The notes under the pieces are model-generated. The model saw nothing but the letters and a program-made list of their open reading frames with translations, did no database searches and was not told the origin of the DNA. DNA of 64,000 nt from Methylopila sp. 73B (GTDB lineage Bacteria; Pseudomonadota; Alphaproteobacteria; Rhizobiales; Methylopilaceae), in NCBI RefSeq assembly GCF_000526315.1, contig NZ_JAFV01000001.1, positions 1,612,001 through 1,676,000 on the forward strand. The letters are read 5' to 3'. Position numbers and translations under genes: made by a program. Of this stretch, positions 7,861-16,777 are shown one piece after another; the first letter of the stretch is position 1; the number at the start of each line of letters is the position of its first letter.

Positions 7861-8808
7861 ATGGCCTGGTTCGTCTCCAAGAAAATCCTGCAGACCCTGA
7901 TGGTTCTGCTGATCGTCTCGATCGCGAGCTTCGCGCTGCTGAAGTTCGCGCCGGGCGACCCGGTGCAGCTGATGCTGGGCTCCGAATACTCCGCCGAGGC
8001 CCACGCCTCGCTGGTGAAGCAGCTCGGCCTCGACCGGCCGATCGCCGAGCAGTACGTCCGCTGGCTCGCGGGCTTCCTCAGCGGCGACTGGGGGACCTCC
8101 TTCGTCAGCAAGGCGCCGATCTTCCGCTACGCCTTCCTCGAGGCGCTGCCGGTGACGCTGACGCTCGCCGCCTCCGCGCTCGGGCTCGCGATCGTCATCG
8201 GCGTGCCGCTCGGCGTGCTGTCCGCCACTCGCAAGGACACCAGCTGGGACGCGGCCGTCGCGACGCTTACGCTGACCGGCACCTCGTTCCCGAGCTTCTA
8301 CCTCGGCATCCTGCTGATCTGGCTGTTCGGCGTGCAGCTCGGCTGGTTCCCGACTCTCGGCTTCGTCGCGCCATGGGACGACCTGTGGGGCGGGATCGTG
8401 CACATGACGTTGCCTGCGATCACGCTCTCCACCTACTTCCTCGCCATGATCGTGCGCCTCACCCGCGCGAACCTGATCGAGCAGCTCGAGCAGCCCTACG
8501 TCGCCGCCGCACGCGCCCGCGGCGAGCCGCGCTGGCGCGTCGTGTGGGTGCATGGCCTGCGCAACGTCATGCTGCCGCTCGTCACCATCCTCGGCCTTCA
8601 GCTCGGCGCGTTGCTCCAGGGCGCGGTGCTGACCGAAACCGTGTTTTCGCTGCCCGGCGTCGGCCAGATGATGACGAGCGCGGTGCTGAACCGCGAGTAC
8701 GGCGTGGTGCAGGCCGGGGTGATGATGACCGCCTGCCTGTTCGTGCTGACCAACCTGCTGGTCGACCTCGCCTATCCCTTCCTCGATCCGCGTCTGAGGC
8801 CACGCTAA
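7861..8808 (+). CDS. Peptide-type ABC transporter permease (DppB/OppB family), second system
   Basis: Inner-membrane permease of the second importer, 315 residues. The DppB-type N-terminus WFVSKKILQTLMVLL is followed by KFAPGDPVQLMLG. The EAA loop is AARARGEPRWRVVWVHGLRN and the tail is YPFLDPRLRPR. Its TAA overlaps the ATG of the next permease (TAATG), so the two are translationally coupled. It is separated from its binding-protein gene by about 150 bases containing two hairpins. Confidence 0.93.
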   Translation: MAWFVSKKILQTLMVLLIVSIASFALLKFAPGDPVQLMLGSEYSAEAHASLVKQLGLDRPIAEQYVRWLAGFLSGDWGTSFVSKAPIFRYAFLEALPVTLTLAASALGLAIVIGVPLGVLSATRKDTSWDAAVATLTLTGTSFPSFYLGILLIWLFGVQLGWFPTLGFVAPWDDLWGGIVHMTLPAITLSTYFLAMIVRLTRANLIEQLEQPYVAAARARGEPRWRVVWVHGLRNVMLPLVTILGLQLGALLQGAVLTETVFSLPGVGQMMTSAVLNREYGVVQAGVMMTACLFVLTNLLVDLAYPFLDPRLRPR

Positions 8809-9695
8809 TGGCGGACGTCGTTCTCTCGTCGCCGCCCCGCCCGGCGCCCTCCCGCGGCGCCATGGCCTGGGACTATGTGCGCACCCACGTCTGGTTCGTG
8901 ATCGCGGCCGTCGTCGTCGGGGCCTACGTCTTCGCGGCGGCCTTCGCGCCCTTCGTCGCGCCCTTCGCCCCGACCGAGCAGGACATGATGAGCTTCATGG
9001 CCCCGCCGGCTTGGGGCCCGCATCTGCTCGGCACCGACAGCTTCGGTCAGGATTTGCTGTCCCGCACCATCTACGGCGCGCGGTACGCGCTACTGATCGG
9101 CCTCGGCGCGGTCGCGATCGGCGCCGGCGGCGGCCTCCTGATCGGCCTCGCCGCCGGCTTGATCGGCGGTCGCGTGGAATGGGCGCTGATGCGCCTCGTG
9201 GATTCGCTGCTGGCGCTGCCGTCGCTGATCATGGCGATCGCCTTCATCTCGATCCTCGGCCAGGGCGTCGACAAGGTGGTGCTCGCGGTCGGCGTGGCGC
9301 TGATCGGGCCGTTCTCGCGCACCGTGCGCGGCGACGTGCTGCAGGTGAAGGCGCAGCCTTTCGTAGAGGCCGCGCGTCTCATGGGCGTCGGCACGCTCGC
9401 CATCGTCTGGCGGCACATCATCCCGAACGTGATCTTCCCGCTCGCGGTGCAGGCGACGATCCGCGTGAGCTACGCGATCCTCGTCTCCTCCGGCCTCTCC
9501 TTCATCGGCATCGGCGTGACCCCGCCGACGCCGGACTGGGGCCTGATGATCGCGGAGGGGCGCAGCTTCGTCAGCTTCGCGCCGTGGATCGCCGGCGTGC
9601 CGGGCGCGGCGCTCGCCGTGCTGCTGATCGCGCTCAGCGTCGTCGGCGACGGCGTGCGCGAGCAGTTCGATCCCAAGCTCAGGAAGGAGGGGTGA
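8808..9695 (+). CDS. Peptide-type ABC transporter permease (DppC/OppC family), second system
   Basis: Partner permease, 295 residues from ATG 8808, which overlaps the stop of the previous gene by one base. It shows a DppC-type N-terminal membrane segment, LLGTDSFGQDLLSRTIYGAR, the EAA loop AARLMGVGTLAIVWRHIIPN and PPTPDWGLMIAEG. A strong AAGGAGG sequence near its 3' end serves the next ATPase gene. Confidence 0.93.
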   Translation: MADVVLSSPPRPAPSRGAMAWDYVRTHVWFVIAAVVVGAYVFAAAFAPFVAPFAPTEQDMMSFMAPPAWGPHLLGTDSFGQDLLSRTIYGARYALLIGLGAVAIGAGGGLLIGLAAGLIGGRVEWALMRLVDSLLALPSLIMAIAFISILGQGVDKVVLAVGVALIGPFSRTVRGDVLQVKAQPFVEAARLMGVGTLAIVWRHIIPNVIFPLAVQATIRVSYAILVSSGLSFIGIGVTPPTPDWGLMIAEGRSFVSFAPWIAGVPGAALAVLLIALSVVGDGVREQFDPKLRKEG

Positions 9696-9697
9696 CC

Positions 9698-10708
9698 ATG
9701 GCGCTCGCTCTCGCCCGCACCTCCTCCACGCCACCGGAAACGCCGCGTGAGGCGCCCGCTTCCGCGCCGCTTCTGACCGTCGAGCGCCTCTCGCTCAGCC
9801 GCGGCGAGAAGCTGATCCTCGACGAGGTGTCGTTCACGCTGAAGCGCGGCGCCACGCTTGGCCTCGTCGGCGAGTCCGGCGCCGGAAAATCCACAATCGC
9901 ATTGGCTCTCATAGGCTTGCTGCAGAAGCCTCAGGTCGGTCTTGAGGGTCGCATGGCCCTCGATGGCTCCGCCAATCTGGTCGACGCGACCGAGAAGGAC
10001 TGGCTGAAGCTGCGGGGCCGCCGGGTCTCGATGATCTTCCAGGACGCCTCTTCGGCGCTGAACCCGTGCTTCACAGTCGGCAGCCAGCTGATGTCGCCGC
10101 TGCGCCGGCTGCTCGGCATGGCAACGAAGGACGCGCGCTCACGGGCGATCGAGCTGCTGGAAAGCGTCGGCCTGAACGACGCGGCCTCGCGCCTCGACGC
10201 CTACCCGCATCAGCTTTCCGGCGGCATGCAGCAGCGCGTGATGATCGCCATCGCGCTCGCCACCAACCCGGAGCTGCTGCTCGCGGACGAGCCGACCAGC
10301 GCGCTCGACGTCACCATCCAGGCGCAGATCGTCCGGCTGATCCTCGACGAGACCCAGAAGCGCGGCGCGAGCTGCATTTTCGTGCTGCACGACCTCGCGC
10401 TGGCCAGCCAGGCCTGCGACGAGATCGTGGTGCTCTATGGCGGGCAGGTGATGGAGGCGGGCCCGAGCGACGTGCTGCTGGCCGAGCCGCTCCACCCCTA
10501 CACGCTCGGCCTCAAGGCCTGCGTGCTGGAGCTCGACACCGAGGAGCTGACGCCGCTCCCGAGCGGGGCGCCGTCGTTCGCCTCGAGGACGCCCGGCTGC
10601 CGCTTCGCGCCCCGTTGCGGCAACGCCCTGGCGAAATGCGTCGACGAGAAGCCGCCGCTCGAAACCGTGCGCGGCCGCAAGCTCGCCTGCTGGAACCCCG
10701 CCGCATGA
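9698..10708 (+). CDS. Peptide ABC transporter ATP-binding protein (DppD-like), second system
   Basis: ATPase of 336 residues. ATG 9698 follows a good ribosome-binding site (AGGAGG, 9685-9690); an in-frame GTG at 9692 overlaps the permease stop and is the alternative. Walker [11 protein letters not shown]-loop [13 protein letters not shown], signature LSGGMQQRV, Walker [14 protein letters not shown]-loop VLHD, and the C-terminal [11 protein letters not shown] motif are all present. It overlaps the next ATPase by ATGA. Belongs to the importer whose promoter is the sigma-54 site at 6016. Confidence 0.92.
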   Translation: MALALARTSSTPPETPREAPASAPLLTVERLSLSRGEKLILDEVSFTLKRGATLGLVGESGAGKSTIALALIGLLQKPQVGLEGRMALDGSANLVDATEKDWLKLRGRRVSMIFQDASSALNPCFTVGSQLMSPLRRLLGMATKDARSRAIELLESVGLNDAASRLDAYPHQLSGGMQQRVMIAIALATNPELLLADEPTSALDVTIQAQIVRLILDETQKRGASCIFVLHDLALASQACDEIVVLYGGQVMEAGPSDVLLAEPLHPYTLGLKACVLELDTEELTPLPSGAPSFASRTPGCRFAPRCGNALAKCVDEKPPLETVRGRKLACWNPAA

Positions 10709-11700
10709 GCACGCCGCCCGAACTGTTTCGCCTGCTCGACGTAGAAAAGGCCTACGATGTCGGCCGCAAGGGCGGCCTGTTCGCCTCCGGCCCGCGGCGG
10801 CGGCTGGCCGCGCTCGACGGCGTGCGGCTGTCGCTGAAGGCCGGCGAGAGCGTCGCGATCGTCGGCGAAAGCGGTTCGGGCAAGACCACGCTGCTGCGGG
10901 TGCTGCTTGGCCTCACCTCGCCCACGGACGGGCGCGCGCTGTACCGGGAGAAGGACATCACCCTGCTCCAGGGCGACGACCGCGACCGCTTCTGCCGCGA
11001 AGTCGCGATGATCTACCAGGACGCCCGCGGCTCGCTGAACCCGCGGATGAGCATCCTTGACCTCGTTGCCGAGCCGCTCGACCACCATGGTCTGTGCGCG
11101 GCCTCGGAACGGCGGGAGCGGGTGGCGGCGCTGCTGTCGCGCGTGGGCCTGCCGCCGGAGATGATGGAGCGCTACACCTCCGCGCTGTCCGGCGGGCAGG
11201 TGCGCCGCGTCGCGATCGCCCGGGCGCTCGCCTCCGCGCCCGCCGTCCTGGTCGCGGACGAAGCCGTATCCGGCCTCGACGTCTCGACCCAAGCTCAGCT
11301 CCTCAAGCTGCTGCGCGACCTGCAGCGCGAAATGGGGGTGAGCCTGCTGTTCATCACCCACGACCTCGGCGTCGCGGCCTATCTCTGCGAGCGGATCGCA
11401 GTGATGTACCTCGGTCGCATCGTCGAGACCGGCCTGACCAAGGACGTGCTCTCGGCCCCGGCGCACCCCTACACCCGCGCCCTGCTTAACGCCGCCCCGA
11501 AGTTCTTCGAGCCGATCGCGGAGCCGCTCGGCGGCGAGATCCCGAGCCCGATCGACCTGCCGCCCGGGTGCCGTTTCGCCGGCCGCTGCCCCGAGGCGCG
11601 CGACGATTGCCGGGCCCGCGACCCGGAGCTTGTGGCCGGCGCGCCGAACCGCGAATTCGCCTGCCTCCACCCGCTGATCGGCGAACCCGCATTGGCCTGA
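10705..11700 (+). CDS. Peptide ABC transporter ATP-binding protein (DppF-like), second system
   Basis: Last ATPase of the importer, 331 residues from ATG 10705. Walker A GESGSGKTT, Q-loop AMIYQDARGSLNPR, signature LSGGQVRRV, Walker B VLVADEAVSGLD, H-loop ITHD, and C-terminal PPGCRFAGRC are intact. The signature reads QVRRV rather than the common QRQRV, a conservative variant. The gamma-glutamyltransferase starts 85 bases downstream on the same strand. Confidence 0.92.
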   Translation: MSTPPELFRLLDVEKAYDVGRKGGLFASGPRRRLAALDGVRLSLKAGESVAIVGESGSGKTTLLRVLLGLTSPTDGRALYREKDITLLQGDDRDRFCREVAMIYQDARGSLNPRMSILDLVAEPLDHHGLCAASERRERVAALLSRVGLPPEMMERYTSALSGGQVRRVAIARALASAPAVLVADEAVSGLDVSTQAQLLKLLRDLQREMGVSLLFITHDLGVAAYLCERIAVMYLGRIVETGLTKDVLSAPAHPYTRALLNAAPKFFEPIAEPLGGEIPSPIDLPPGCRFAGRCPEARDDCRARDPELVAGAPNREFACLHPLIGEPALA

Positions 11701-11785
11701 TAGACAGGGCGGCCGGCCTGTAAGGTCGCGTCCCGAAGCGCGCGCCGCGCCGCCGCCACACTGACCGACGCTCAAGGACTTCGAA

Positions 11786-13375
11786 ATGAGAGACCTGTTC
11801 CGCCCCGGCCGCAGCACGCTGCTCGCCCCGAACGCCGCGATCGCGACGTCCCACCCGCTGTCGACCGCGGCCGGCCTCGCCGTGCTGCGCGAGGGCGGCA
11901 ACGCCGTGGACGCGGCGCTTGCGGCCGTCTCGGTGCAGTGCGTGGTCGAGCCGCACATGACGGGCATCGCGGGCGACTGCTTCGTGCTCTACGCGCCGGC
12001 CGGCGGCGAGGTGATCGCGCTCAACGGCAGCGGACGGGCGCCGGCGGCCGCCACCGTCGAGGCGCTGAAGGCGCTCGGGCTCTCCGACATCCCGCCGACC
12101 AGCGCCCTCGCCGTCACCGTTCCCGGCGCGATCTCGGCGTGGATGAAACTGCACGGCGACTACGGCTCGCTGCCGCTGGACCGCCTGTTCCGGGACGCGA
12201 TCGCCTACGCCGAGAACGGCTACCCCGTGACGCAGCGCGTGGCGTTCGACTGGGCCCGCGCGGTTCCGCTGCTCGCGCTCGACGAAGGCGCGGCCGAAGT
12301 GATGCTGGTGGACGGCGGCCGCGCGCCCCGCGCCGGCGAGCGCCACGCGCAGCCGAAGATCGGCGCGCGCCTGCGCGAGATCGCCAAGGACGGCGCGGCC
12401 GCGTTCTACACCGGCGCGGTGGCCGAGAGCCTGGTGAAGCGGCTCAACGCCCTCGGCGGCCTGCACACGATGGACGATTTCGCCGCGGGCATGACGGTGG
12501 CGGACTACGTCACCCCGATCCATTCGAACTACCGCGGCTACGACGTCTACGAGTGCCCGCCGAACGGCCAGGGCGTGGCCGCGTTGATGATCCTGAACGT
12601 GCTCGGCGGCTTCGATCTCGGCCCGGACGTGCCGATGGCGGAGCGCATCCATCTGCACGCCGAGGCGACGAAGCTCGCCTATCACCACCGCGACCATCTG
12701 ATCGCGGACCACGACCACCTCCCCCATCCGACCGAGACGCTGCTCTCGGACGAGACAACCGCGGCCCTGCGCAAGCGCGTCTCGCGCGAGACGGCGCGCC
12801 CGGCGACGCTCTGGACCGAGCCCGAGCACAAGGACACCGTCTACCTCTCGGTGGTCGACCGCGACGGCAACGCAATCTCCTTCATAAACTCGATCTTCAA
12901 CTCGTTCGGCTCGACCCGGCTTGACCCCGAAACCGGCATCCTGCTGCACAACCGCGGGGCGTCGTTCCGCCTGATCGAGGGCCACCCCAACGCGATCGGC
13001 CCGCGCAAGCGCCCGATGCACACCATCATCCCCGGCATGCTGCGCAAGGACGGCCAGACCGTCGCGCCCTTCGGCGTCATGGGCGGGCACTATCAGGCGG
13101 CGGGTCAGGCGGCGTTGCTGTCGGGCTTGCTCGACCGCGGGCTGGGCGTGCAGGAGGCGATCGACGCGCCTCGCTCCTTCGCCTTCGACGGCCTGCTCGA
13201 GGTGGAGCCGACGATCGATCCGATCGTGCTGGAACGTCTCGGCGCCCTCGGCCATCGCATCCAGGTGGCGGATTCGCCGATCGGCGGCGCCCAGGCGATA
13301 TGGATCGACCGCGCCAACGGCCTGTTGCTGGCCGGTTCCGACCCCCGCAAGGACGGCTGCGCGCTCGGGTTTTGA
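11786..13375 (+). CDS. ggt: Gamma-glutamyltransferase family protein
   Basis: Ntn-hydrolase of 529 residues that would cleave or transfer gamma-glutamyl groups (glutathione or gamma-glutamyl peptides). The proenzyme self-cleaves before the conserved Thr, here the Thr of HKDTVYLSVVDRDGN near residue 350. The downstream FINSIFNSFGS and the ligand-binding LHNRGASFRL segment fit the family. No clear signal peptide is seen, so a cytoplasmic location is likely, unlike E. coli Ggt. Its position directly behind the second peptide importer suggests that imported gamma-glutamyl compounds are hydrolysed for nitrogen. Related cephalosporin acylases share the fold, so the substrate is inferred. Confidence 0.88.
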   Translation: MRDLFRPGRSTLLAPNAAIATSHPLSTAAGLAVLREGGNAVDAALAAVSVQCVVEPHMTGIAGDCFVLYAPAGGEVIALNGSGRAPAAATVEALKALGLSDIPPTSALAVTVPGAISAWMKLHGDYGSLPLDRLFRDAIAYAENGYPVTQRVAFDWARAVPLLALDEGAAEVMLVDGGRAPRAGERHAQPKIGARLREIAKDGAAAFYTGAVAESLVKRLNALGGLHTMDDFAAGMTVADYVTPIHSNYRGYDVYECPPNGQGVAALMILNVLGGFDLGPDVPMAERIHLHAEATKLAYHHRDHLIADHDHLPHPTETLLSDETTAALRKRVSRETARPATLWTEPEHKDTVYLSVVDRDGNAISFINSIFNSFGSTRLDPETGILLHNRGASFRLIEGHPNAIGPRKRPMHTIIPGMLRKDGQTVAPFGVMGGHYQAAGQAALLSGLLDRGLGVQEAIDAPRSFAFDGLLEVEPTIDPIVLERLGALGHRIQVADSPIGGAQAIWIDRANGLLLAGSDPRKDGCALGF

Positions 13376-13434
13376 AGGCGATCGTGATCTTCGACGTTAC
13401 GCTGGCGCAGTCCGGCGTGACGTCGGGAGCGCGT

Positions 13435-14220
13435 TCAGGACGACGCCGCGAGCGCGTCGACCTTCTCGGCGGCGGCCAGAACGACGCGGTTGCGCCCCGC
13501 CCTCTTCGCCTCGTAGAGCCGCGCGTCGGCGGAGGTGTAGGCGTCGCGGACCGGCAGCGCCGGATCGATCGCCGCGCCGCCGACGCTGATCGTGACGTTC
13601 AATCTGACGTCGCCCTCGACCAGGATCGGCGTCTGGGCGACCGCCGCGCGCAGACGCTCCGCCGCGTCCGCCGCATGGTCTTCGTCCGCGGACGCCAGGA
13701 CCACTGCAAACTCTTCGCCGCCGAGCCGACCAACTGCGTCGCCCTCGCCAAGTCCAGACGACAACCGGGACGCCACCTGCGTCAGCACGTCGTCGCCGGC
13801 CGCATGGCCGTAGCGGTCGTTGATCGCCTTGAAGTGGTCGAGGTCCGCGACGAGCAGCCACGCCGCCTCAGGCGACGAGCGCGCCTGCTCCACGACGGCC
13901 AGCAGGCTCTCGCGGTTGAGCAAACCGGTAAGGCCGTCGCGGCGCGCGGTCTCGGCCAGCGCGTCATGCGCCCGCTGAAGCTCCTCATGCGCCGCCACGA
14001 GCGCGGCGCGCGCGGCGCGCAGTTGCTCATGCTGCCAGAACTGCCACGCGCTGGCGGGCCAGGCGATCAGGAGGGGGCACAGAACGCACATCAGCCAGGC
14101 GTTGCCGTCGACGACGCCGCCGAGGGCCGGAACGAGGGTCACCGCGAGGCCGAGCGAGAGCGCGACCGAGAGGATGGCGACGCCGGTCGACCGCAACAGC
14201 ACCCGCCGCATCGCTGCCAT
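13435..14220 (-). CDS. Membrane-anchored GGDEF diguanylate cyclase
   Basis: Protein of 261 residues predicted to make cyclic di-GMP. Two N-terminal membrane segments (about residues 12-34 and 41-60) are followed by a short coiled linker (LRAARAALVAAHEELQRAHD). The GGDEF domain runs to the C-terminus, with signature GGEEF near residue 165. The inhibitory I-site, normally RxxD five residues before the signature, reads GEGD here, so product inhibition is probably lost. There is no periplasmic sensor domain. It is convergent with the gamma-glutamyltransferase, so no operon partner is evident. Confidence 0.9.
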   Translation of the reverse strand: MAAMRRVLLRSTGVAILSVALSLGLAVTLVPALGGVVDGNAWLMCVLCPLLIAWPASAWQFWQHEQLRAARAALVAAHEELQRAHDALAETARRDGLTGLLNRESLLAVVEQARSSPEAAWLLVADLDHFKAINDRYGHAAGDDVLTQVASRLSSGLGEGDAVGRLGGEEFAVVLASADEDHAADAAERLRAAVAQTPILVEGDVRLNVTISVGGAAIDPALPVRDAYTSADARLYEAKRAGRNRVVLAAAEKVDALAASS

Positions 14221-14355
14221 GGTATCCCCCGCCCCATCCCGACGGCGCCCCGGCGGTCAGCGATCCCTTAGCGCGTTAGGTCACGGTTGTGGAGCGGCGG
14301 AGCGCCCGCGACGCCGCGGCATGAGGCCCGTGCGCGACGCCGCTCCCCCAACCGA

Positions 14356-14805
14356 TCAATACCGCTTGTAGCTCAGGAACTTGCCGGACATGCCGATCTT
14401 GACGCGGTCGCCCTTCTGGTCGGGCTGGCGCTCCAGCGTCATGTCGAAGTCGATCGCCGACATGATGCCGTCGCCGAACTCCTCGTGGATCAGCTCCTTC
14501 CACGTCGTGCCATAGACCTGGATGAGCTCATAGAACCGGTAGATCACCGGATCCGTCGGCGGCACTTCGGGCAACGATCCGCGATACGGGATCTCGGTCA
14601 GCAGGATCTCGGCCTCCTTGGGCAAATCGAGCAGTTCGGCGGCCTTGGCGGCCTCGTTCGGCTCCAGCCGCATCTGCCCGAGCATTGCGGCGGTGATCAC
14701 GATCTGCGAGGTCGAGATCGACACCTTCTCGTGGATCTGCTTCCAGGTCAGGCCCTTCATCCGCTTGGCGGACAGCACAAGTTCGGTCACTTCGGCGCGG
14801 GTCAT
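14356..14805 (-). CDS. cynS: Cyanase (cyanate hydratase)
   Basis: Decomposes cyanate with bicarbonate to ammonia and CO2, in the cytoplasm as a homodecamer. The 149-residue length is close to the E. coli enzyme. An N-terminal helical domain (KRMKGLTWKQIHEKV) precedes the catalytic region PVIYRFYELIQVYG, which supplies the conserved Arg and Glu, and GDGIMSAIDF, which supplies the catalytic Ser. It is the last gene of a minus-strand operon with a NitT/CynABD-type importer, 46 bases after the ATPase. The arrangement matches cyanobacterial cynABDS, and it strongly suggests that the importer carries cyanate. Confidence 0.97.
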   Translation of the reverse strand: MTRAEVTELVLSAKRMKGLTWKQIHEKVSISTSQIVITAAMLGQMRLEPNEAAKAAELLDLPKEAEILLTEIPYRGSLPEVPPTDPVIYRFYELIQVYGTTWKELIHEEFGDGIMSAIDFDMTLERQPDQKGDRVKIGMSGKFLSYKRY

Positions 14806-14851
14806 GGCGCTTCCTCCTTCAGGGATGGCGTTGGGGTCGAGCGCTGCCGCC

Positions 14852-15742
14852 TCAGACGGAGGCGGCAGCCGGCAGCGGGTCTTCGGCCGCGGCGCGCGGA
14901 CGCACCACAGTCGGCTTGCGTGGATCGTAGGGTCGGCCCTCGATCTCGCTCGCGAAGCTCTTCGAGCGGGTCACCAAAAACTCCAGCAGGTGGTTCCGCA
15001 GCGGGTAGTAGTCGGCGTGCCGGTGCATCGAGGCCGCCAGCCGGTCGCGCGGCAGCGGGTTCTCGACAATCTCGGCGATCTTCGCCTGCGGCCCGTTGGT
15101 CATGAGCACGATCCGGTCGGCCAACAGCATGGCCTCGTCGATGTCGTGGGTGATCATGAACACGGTCTGCCCGGTCTCGCGGCAGATGCGACGCGCCTCC
15201 TCCTGCAGCGAGCCGCGGGTCAGCGCGTCCAGCGCCGAGAACGGCTCGTCCATCAGCAGCATCTTGGGCTCGATCGCGAGCGCCCGGGCGATGCCCACGC
15301 GCTGCTTCATGCCGCCGGACAGCTCCGAGGGCTTCTTGTGCTCCGAGCCCGAGAGGTGGACGAGGTCGACGTAGCGCTGGCAGTGCGCCCGGATCGTCTC
15401 GCGCGACCACTCCGGGCGTCGGGACGACACCGCGAAGGCGATGTTGCCCAACACCGTCATCCAGGGCAGCAGCGAATGACCCTGGAAGATCACTGCGCGG
15501 TCGAGGCTGGGACCGGAGATCTCGCGGCCGTCGACGATGACGGAGCCCGAGGAGGGCTGGTCGAGACCCGCGAGCACGTTGAGGATGGTGGTCTTGCCGC
15601 AGCCGGAATGGCCGATCAGGCAGACGAACTCGCCCTTCTGGATCGGCAGCCACAGGTCCTCGAACACCGTGGTCTCGCCGCCGCCGCGCTTGGGATAGCG
15701 GCGGGCCAGCGCTTCGATGGAGATGAGGGGCTTGTCCGTCAT
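14852..15742 (-). CDS. Cyanate/nitrate ABC transporter ATP-binding protein (CynD/NrtD-like)
   Basis: ATPase of 296 residues starting at ATG 15742; the open frame extends upstream through the permease but no better start exists. Walker A GHSGCGKTT, Q-loop VIFQGHSLLPWMTV, signature LSGGMKQRV, Walker B LLMDEPFSALD and the H-loop ITHD are present. The SLLPWMTV form of the Q-loop is typical of the NitT/TauT class. It lacks the NrtA-like C-terminal domain of NrtC, so it is the NrtD/CynD type. The gap to the permease is 5 bases. Confidence 0.92.
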   Translation of the reverse strand: MTDKPLISIEALARRYPKRGGGETTVFEDLWLPIQKGEFVCLIGHSGCGKTTILNVLAGLDQPSSGSVIVDGREISGPSLDRAVIFQGHSLLPWMTVLGNIAFAVSSRRPEWSRETIRAHCQRYVDLVHLSGSEHKKPSELSGGMKQRVGIARALAIEPKMLLMDEPFSALDALTRGSLQEEARRICRETGQTVFMITHDIDEAMLLADRIVLMTNGPQAKIAEIVENPLPRDRLAASMHRHADYYPLRNHLLEFLVTRSKSFASEIEGRPYDPRKPTVVRPRAAAEDPLPAAASV

Positions 15743-15747
15743 CCCGC

Positions 15748-16596
15748 TCACTCCCGGTAGGCCACGAGGCGCGCGGCGCGGGCGAGCGCGAGGTCGAGCG
15801 CCATGCCGACGAGGCCGATCAGCAGGATCGCGGTGATGATGTTGCCGATCGAGAGGTTGTTCCACTCGTTCCAGACGAAGTAGCCGATGCCGGTGCCGCC
15901 CACGAGCATCTCGGCCGCCACGATGACGAGCCAGGCGATACCGATCGAGATCCGCATGCCCGTCATGATGGTGGGGGCCGCGGCCGGCAGGATCACGAGG
16001 AACGCCTTTCGGAAGGCGCCCACCTCGAGCGTGGCGGCGACGTTCAGCCACTCCTTGCGGACGCTCGCGACGCCGAAGGCGGTGTTGATCAGCATTGGCC
16101 AGAGCGAGCAGATGAAGATCACGAAGATCGCGGAGATCCCGCTGTCCTTGATCGTGTAGAGCGCGAGCGGCATCCAGGCCAAAGGCGAGATCGGCTTCAG
16201 GATCTGGATGAACGGGTCGAGCGCGCGGTAGGTCAGCGGCGACATGCCGATCAGGAAGCCCAGCGGGATCGCGACGGCGGCCGCGAGCAGATAGCCGATC
16301 AGAACCCGGCCGAGCGAATAGGCGAGCTGGATCCCGACGCCCTGATCGTTGGCGCCGCGGACGTAGAACGGGTCCTTCAGGTGCCCCCAGAGCGTCGCGG
16401 CGACGTCCGCGGGGGTCGGGAACGCGCTCTTCGCCCCTTGCGCCGCAGCCCCCGAGACGAGCGCCGCGTACTCCGGGTCGACGGCGCCGCCGCCCGGGCC
16501 CGCGCCGGGCAGCGTCGCCCACTGCCAGGCCCCTATGAACGCCGCGAAGATCAGCAGCGACAGCAGCCCCGCGCGCAGGGTGAGCGACGAGGTCAT
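15748..16596 (-). CDS. Cyanate/nitrate ABC transporter permease (CynB/NrtB-like)
   Basis: Inner-membrane permease, 282 residues from ATG 16596; a longer frame to 16797 runs through a palindromic repeat and is unlikely to be translated. The NrtB-type segments QLAYSLGRVLIGYLLAAAVA, ILKPISPLAWMPLALYTIKD and ISIGIAWLVIVAAEML are present. The EAA loop near residue 180 is VAATLEVGAFRKAFLVILPA. It sits between the binding protein (181 bases upstream) and the ATPase (5 bases downstream). Confidence 0.92.
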   Translation of the reverse strand: MTSSLTLRAGLLSLLIFAAFIGAWQWATLPGAGPGGGAVDPEYAALVSGAAAQGAKSAFPTPADVAATLWGHLKDPFYVRGANDQGVGIQLAYSLGRVLIGYLLAAAVAIPLGFLIGMSPLTYRALDPFIQILKPISPLAWMPLALYTIKDSGISAIFVIFICSLWPMLINTAFGVASVRKEWLNVAATLEVGAFRKAFLVILPAAAPTIMTGMRISIGIAWLVIVAAEMLVGGTGIGYFVWNEWNNLSIGNIITAILLIGLVGMALDLALARAARLVAYRE

Positions 16597-16611
16597 CGCG
16601 AGCCCCGTGTC

Positions 16612-16759
16612 GTCATCCCGGCCGAAGCGAAGCGGAGAGCCGGGATCGTCACCGGAGTACGGCGCGCGCCCTCGCCTCTCTTCTCCGAGGAAAAAGCAAA
16701 GATCAGCGCCTCGATCGGGTGGCGATCCCGGCTCGCGGCGTCGCCGCGTTCGGGATGAC
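16612..16759. repeat. Inverted pair of intergenic palindromic repeats (REP-like, family A)
   Basis: The 37-base arms 16612-16648 (starting GTCATCCCGGCCGAAGCG) and 16723-16759 (ending CGCGTTCGGGATGAC) are imperfect inverted copies of each other. Each can fold by itself (CATCCCGGC with GCCGGGAT). The pair lies between the binding-protein gene and the permease gene of the cyanate operon. It could stabilise or process the transcript, acting like the hairpins at 7716-7770. The motif resembles dispersed repeats common in Hyphomicrobiales genomes. Confidence 0.7.
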
Positions 16760-16777
16760 GGCTGCGGTCCATCGTCC

